Source: Clostridium sp. UBA1056 (GTDB lineage: Bacteria > Bacillota > Clostridia > Clostridiales > Clostridiaceae). From it: a DNA stretch of 9,280 bases. The position numbers were made by a program, and so were the translations under genes. The stretch covers positions 113,712 to 122,991 of the forward strand of contig DCDL01000051.1 of assembly GCA_002316385.1 (NCBI GenBank), read 5' to 3'. A model generated the notes under the pieces. The model made no database searches and was not told where the DNA came from. It saw only the letters and a program-made list of their open reading frames with translations. Below, one piece after another: positions 5,713 through 9,280 of this stretch; the first letter of the stretch is position 1, and each line of letters opens with the position of its first letter.

Positions 5713-8700
5713 ATGAAGAAAAAAAAATGTAAATCCAAACTAAAGAAGAGATTATCTATTTTCATGACCTTTGTTATTGTAGTTTGTCAACTTTTTTACT
5801 TTATTCCTACAGTACAAGCTAATGATGAAGATATAGAAGGTGATTTTCAATTTATAACTGATGTAATTTTAGCTAATGGAGAAGGTAACGCAATAAATGA
5901 ATCATCAAATCCTATAAGCAGAAATTCAGAAGTTAAACTAACCTATAAATTTACTATACCTAATCAGGGTACAGTAAAAAAAGGTGACATTTATAATTTG
6001 AAAATACCTAAGGAAATACAAATAATAAGTAATTTAAACTTTCCTATTACTCTTGATAATGGTAATACAATTGCAAATGTTAAAATTGGAACTGATGGAA
6101 ACATTGAAATTACCTTTACAGAATTTGCGGAGAATAATTCAAATGTTTCAGGATTCTTTTACATTGATACTAAATTTGATCCTGAACAAATAGGAAAAGA
6201 GAATACAGTACCTATTACATTTGAACTTGGAGGAAATTCATCTCCGGTTGTAATTAATGTAAACTTTGAAAAAACTGAGATTCCTAAAGCATCTGCTAGG
6301 AAGACAGGAAGCTATGATCCATCTAAAAACGAGATTACTTGGGAAGTGACTATTAATCCAGAAGAAGTTAAGGTTAATAATGCTGAAATTGTGGATAACA
6401 TTCCAGAAGGACAAGAATTTATACCAGGATCTGTTGAAGTAAATGGAATTAGTGCAGATACCACAAATTATTACTATGATAATGTCAGTAAAAAATTAGT
6501 TTATAAGTTTCAAAGTGTAATAGATACTTATAAAATAGTTTCCTTTAAAACTAAGGTTACAGATCAAAAAGCTTTTGAATCTGAAGGAGCTACAGTATAT
6601 GAGTATAATAAAGCAGCCTTTAATCATGATGAAACTAGTGTAGATTCTAATGAAGCATCAGTTAGGATCGTTACAGACTTTATTAGAAAAGACGGGATGT
6701 ATGATGCAGCAACAAAGAAAATTAATTGGACAATTTATGTAAACAATAATGGCAGAAGTATTCCAAATGCTGTAGTTATAGATGATATACCTAATGGATT
6801 AACTTTTACACCAGATAGTGTTAAGGTAGATGGGAATTCAACTAAGGATAATTACACTATAAATGGACAAAGATTCATTTATAGTTTTCCAACTGCTATC
6901 AATGAGCCGCATAAAATTGAATTTTCAACAGATGTAACGGATGAAGGGGCATTTAATTCTAATGAGTGGAAAACTTATAATAATAAAGCAACTTTAACTG
7001 GTGATGGAGTTCCAAGTAATGCTTCAGATGAAAAGGGAGTTACAGTACCCACTAGCCTTATTTATAAGTTGGGATCAGGATACAATGCAGCTACAGGAGA
7101 AATAACTTGGGAAATCGTGGTTAATTGGAACGAAGGAACTATAAAAAATGCAGTAGTTACTGATAATATACCATTAGGACAAGAATATGTAGAAGACTCT
7201 GCTACTATAAATAAAACTATTCCAGGAGGAAACTTTGACTATGTGCCAGTAGTAAGCAACCAAGGGAAAACTGGAACACTAACTTACACATTTAACGGTG
7301 ATATTAATGAAACTTATGTAATAACTTTTAAAACAAAAGTAACAGATCCTAATGTCTATGCAGGAAATAGAAATGAAAAATATTATAATGTTGCTAAATT
7401 AACGGGGGACAATATTATAACTTCAACGGCTCAAGGAGAACAAAGTGTAAAGAGCCAAGTTATCAATAAGGTTAGCCAGGATTACAATTATGTTACAAGA
7501 GAAATTACTTGGAAAGTAGTAGTTAACAAAAACAAAATGACCCTTCCTAATGCCTACATTACAGATGTTATAAAGGAAGGACAAGAATTTGTTCCAGGGT
7601 CTGTTATCATTAATGGAACCGCTGCAGAAGCATCAAACTATAGTTATGATGAAGCTGATAAAATCTTAAGATATAATTTCCCTAGTGAAATTAAAGATGA
7701 GCAAGTAATAACCTTTAAAACTAAAATCACAGATACTTCTGTATTTAACACTAATGGACAAAAGGAATTTAAAAATACTGTTAAGCTAATAAATGATTTA
7801 ACACCTAATGGTATAGAAAGCACAGGAATAGGAACGATAAAAAGTACTTTAATAGATAAAAAAGCTGACTATACTAGTGGAAATTCTTATATTGATTGGA
7901 ATGTAACAATTAATTCTAACAAAGTATTAATTAAAGATGCTGTTTTAACAGATACGCTGCAAGAAGGTCTTGAACTTGATACTACATCCATAAAATTATA
8001 TAAGCAGGTTTTAAATCCTGATGGAAGTCTTGAAAAAGGAGATGAAGTTAATCTAGATCATAATAATGTAAAATATAATATGGAAACAAGAGAATTTACA
8101 TTTACATTACCTTCTATAACAGAAGAAGCTTATAGTTTAACGTTTAGAACTAATGTAGTTGATAAGAAAAAGTCACCGTTTACTAACTCGATATCATTTA
8201 TAGGCACAGGAATGGAGCAATCATCAAGTTCAGAGAATGTTAATGTTATATTCCAAGGCGCTGGTGGCGGTGGAGTTGGTGAAACTGGTAGCATTAATGT
8301 TATAAAAGTAGATAAAGATAACGAAAATATAAAATTAGAAGGAGCAGTATTTGAACTTCTTGATAAGTATAAAAATGTTATAAGGACTTCAGATCCAACG
8401 GGAGCAAGTGGAGAGGCTATATTTAATAAATTAAGATTTGATATAGACTACTATGTTAGAGAAAAGACTGCACCAACAGGCTATTTGTTAAGCAATGAAT
8501 TGTATACATTTCAACTTAAAAGTACCAAAGATGAAAAGAATATAGCATATAATTATGGAGATGAAAAGATTACAGGTGAAATTGAATTCTTTAAAACCGG
8601 CGACAATAATACTCCTCTTAAGGGAGCAGAGTTTACTATTTATAAACTTTCAGATACTTCCTATGGAAATCCTTTAGCTACTGCATTAAGTGATGAGGAT

Positions 8701-9280
8701 GGAAAAGTACAATTTAAAAATGTGGAGTATGGTGAATATGCCATAAAGGAAACAAAAGCTCCAGAGGGGTATATTATTTCAGACGAGGTGTTAACTGCTA
8801 ATATAACTGAAAATGGCAGTACTGTGAAAGCAAATCCTGAAAGTATATCTAATACAAAGATCAGAGGAAGTATAGAGTTTTCTAAACTAGATGAAAATGA
8901 GAAGCCACTACAAGGATCAGAATTTAAGCTATATAAAGAAACAGATAAAAACTTTGAAAGCCCTATAGGAATATCTATAAGTAATGAAAATGGATATGTG
9001 AATTTTACAAATGTAGAATATGGAAAGTACAATATAAAAGAAACAAAAGCTCCAGAGGGATATGTTATTTCAGATGAAGTGTTAACTGTTAATATAACTG
9101 AAAATGGTAGTATTGTGAAAGCAAATCCTGAAAGTATATCTAATAGAAAGATTAGAGGAAGTATAGAGTTTTCTAAGCTAGATGAAAATGAAAAGCCATT
9201 ACAAGGAGCAGAATTTAAACTTTATAAAGAAACAGATAAAAACTTTGAAAATCCTATAGGAGTAGCTATAAGTGATGAAA
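5713..9280 (+). CDS. Large secreted multidomain adhesin (MSCRAMM/SpaA type), C-terminus outside the window
   Basis: The frame is open for 1189 codons to the window end. A signal peptide (1-36: Lys-rich start, hydrophobic core, cleavage after VQA) directs export. Residues about 37-192 resemble the N-terminal domain of collagen-binding-type adhesins. Five domains of about 130 residues follow, starting near 196, 325, 451, 586 and 716. They share a core pattern of I.W.V.VN, NA...D.IP.GQ.F.PGSV and TKVTD. Each keeps Lys, Asp and Asn in equivalent positions (K197/D228/N299, K326/D357/N424, K452/D484/N559, K586/D618/N688, K716/D747/N825), as in the isopeptide-forming CnaA fold. After a glycine linker (849-859) come CnaB/SpaA domains with Lys, Glu and Asn (K865/E917/N947, K961/E1013/N1047, K1058/E1110/N1144), each with a KETKAPEGY-like motif; a fourth is cut off at the end. 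The mature part has no cysteine. A sortase signal is expected downstream but is not seen. AGGGAGGAG (5697-5705) seven bases upstream fixes the start. Binding partner unknown. Confidence 0.92.
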   Translation, partial: MKKKKCKSKLKKRLSIFMTFVIVVCQLFYFIPTVQANDEDIEGDFQFITDVILANGEGNAINESSNPISRNSEVKLTYKFTIPNQGTVKKGDIYNLKIPKEIQIISNLNFPITLDNGNTIANVKIGTDGNIEITFTEFAENNSNVSGFFYIDTKFDPEQIGKENTVPITFELGGNSSPVVINVNFEKTEIPKASARKTGSYDPSKNEITWEVTINPEEVKVNNAEIVDNIPEGQEFIPGSVEVNGISADTTNYYYDNVSKKLVYKFQSVIDTYKIVSFKTKVTDQKAFESEGATVYEYNKAAFNHDETSVDSNEASVRIVTDFIRKDGMYDAATKKINWTIYVNNNGRSIPNAVVIDDIPNGLTFTPDSVKVDGNSTKDNYTINGQRFIYSFPTAINEPHKIEFSTDVTDEGAFNSNEWKTYNNKATLTGDGVPSNASDEKGVTVPTSLIYKLGSGYNAATGEITWEIVVNWNEGTIKNAVVTDNIPLGQEYVEDSATINKTIPGGNFDYVPVVSNQGKTGTLTYTFNGDINETYVITFKTKVTDPNVYAGNRNEKYYNVAKLTGDNIITSTAQGEQSVKSQVINKVSQDYNYVTREITWKVVVNKNKMTLPNAYITDVIKEGQEFVPGSVIINGTAAEASNYSYDEADKILRYNFPSEIKDEQVITFKTKITDTSVFNTNGQKEFKNTVKLINDLTPNGIESTGIGTIKSTLIDKKADYTSGNSYIDWNVTINSNKVLIKDAVLTDTLQEGLELDTTSIKLYKQVLNPDGSLEKGDEVNLDHNNVKYNMETREFTFTLPSITEEAYSLTFRTNVVDKKKSPFTNSISFIGTGMEQSSSSENVNVIFQGAGGGGVGETGSINVIKVDKDNENIKLEGAVFELLDKYKNVIRTSDPTGASGEAIFNKLRFDIDYYVREKTAPTGYLLSNELYTFQLKSTKDEKNIAYNYGDEKITGEIEFFKTGDNNTPLKGAEFTIYKLSDTSYGNPLATALSDEDGKVQFKNVEYGEYAIKETKAPEGYIISDEVLTANITENGSTVKANPESISNTKIRGSIEFSKLDENEKPLQGSEFKLYKETDKNFESPIGISISNENGYVNFTNVEYGKYNIKETKAPEGYVISDEVLTVNITENGSIVKANPESISNRKIRGSIEFSKLDENEKPLQGAEFKLYKETDKNFENPIGVAISDE
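8566..9280 (+). repeat. 291 bp tandem repeats encoding SpaA/CnaB domains
   Basis: Units of exactly 291 bp (97 codons) run 8566-8856, 8857-9147 and 9148-9280 (cut by the window end). The second and third are almost identical in DNA. The first matches the second closely only in its last third (from about 8756) and is clearly diverged before that. The domain encoded just before (860-951) is related only at protein level. Copy number may continue or vary beyond the window. Confidence 0.9.

Noticed and set aside
8661..9032. Open frame of 123 codons on the minus strand
   Set aside because: Antisense shadow of the adhesin repeats; no ribosome binding site or plausible protein signature.

Overview
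The window is strongly AT-rich, with A/T-ending codons, GGAGG-type ribosome binding sites, short intergenic regions and an anaerobic glycyl-radical activase. Together with a Gram-positive surface adhesin and TTAACA-type phosphate boxes, this points to a Clostridium-like Firmicute chromosome. No mobile element, CRISPR array, tRNA or rRNA is visible.

Layout. (1) Positions 105-956 (+) encode a YjjW-type radical SAM activase with two extra ferredoxin-like clusters. Its usual partner, the glycyl-radical enzyme YjjI, is not in the window. Two hairpins follow, one ending this gene and one ending the leftward gene from the other side. (2) Positions 1114-2742 and 2985-4610 (both -) are tandem paralogues of a Na/Pi-cotransporter with a C-terminal PhoU-like domain. 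Each has its own ribosome binding site, terminator and upstream region. Each upstream region carries an array of TTAACA-like hexamers spaced 10-11 bp (or multiples) apart, the pattern of a PhoP box array. (3) Divergent from the second copy, positions 4873-5319 (+) encode an unrecognised charged cytosolic protein. The core of the second array sits where a PhoP-activated promoter for this gene would need it, so the gene may belong to the phosphate regulon. (4) After a strong terminator (5383-5433) comes the control region of a large secreted adhesin: a dyad enclosing the -35 box, a promoter, a folded leader with a possible pseudoknot, and an intrinsic terminator ahead of the ribosome binding site. 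(5) Positions 5713-9280 (+, cut by the window end) encode the adhesin itself. It has a signal peptide, an MSCRAMM-like N-terminal domain, five CnaA-like domains of about 130 residues, a glycine linker, and CnaB/SpaA domains of about 97 residues.

How the parts work together. The middle of the window looks like a phosphate-response module: two transporters with PhoU domains plus an orphan gene around two Pho arrays. The right part is an independent surface-adhesion locus that appears to be controlled at initiation (operator-like dyad) and by premature termination (leader attenuator). The most notable observations are the helically phased Pho arrays, the untyped attenuated leader, and the series of Lys/Asp/Asn and Lys/Glu/Asn triads predicting isopeptide-locked domains along the adhesin.
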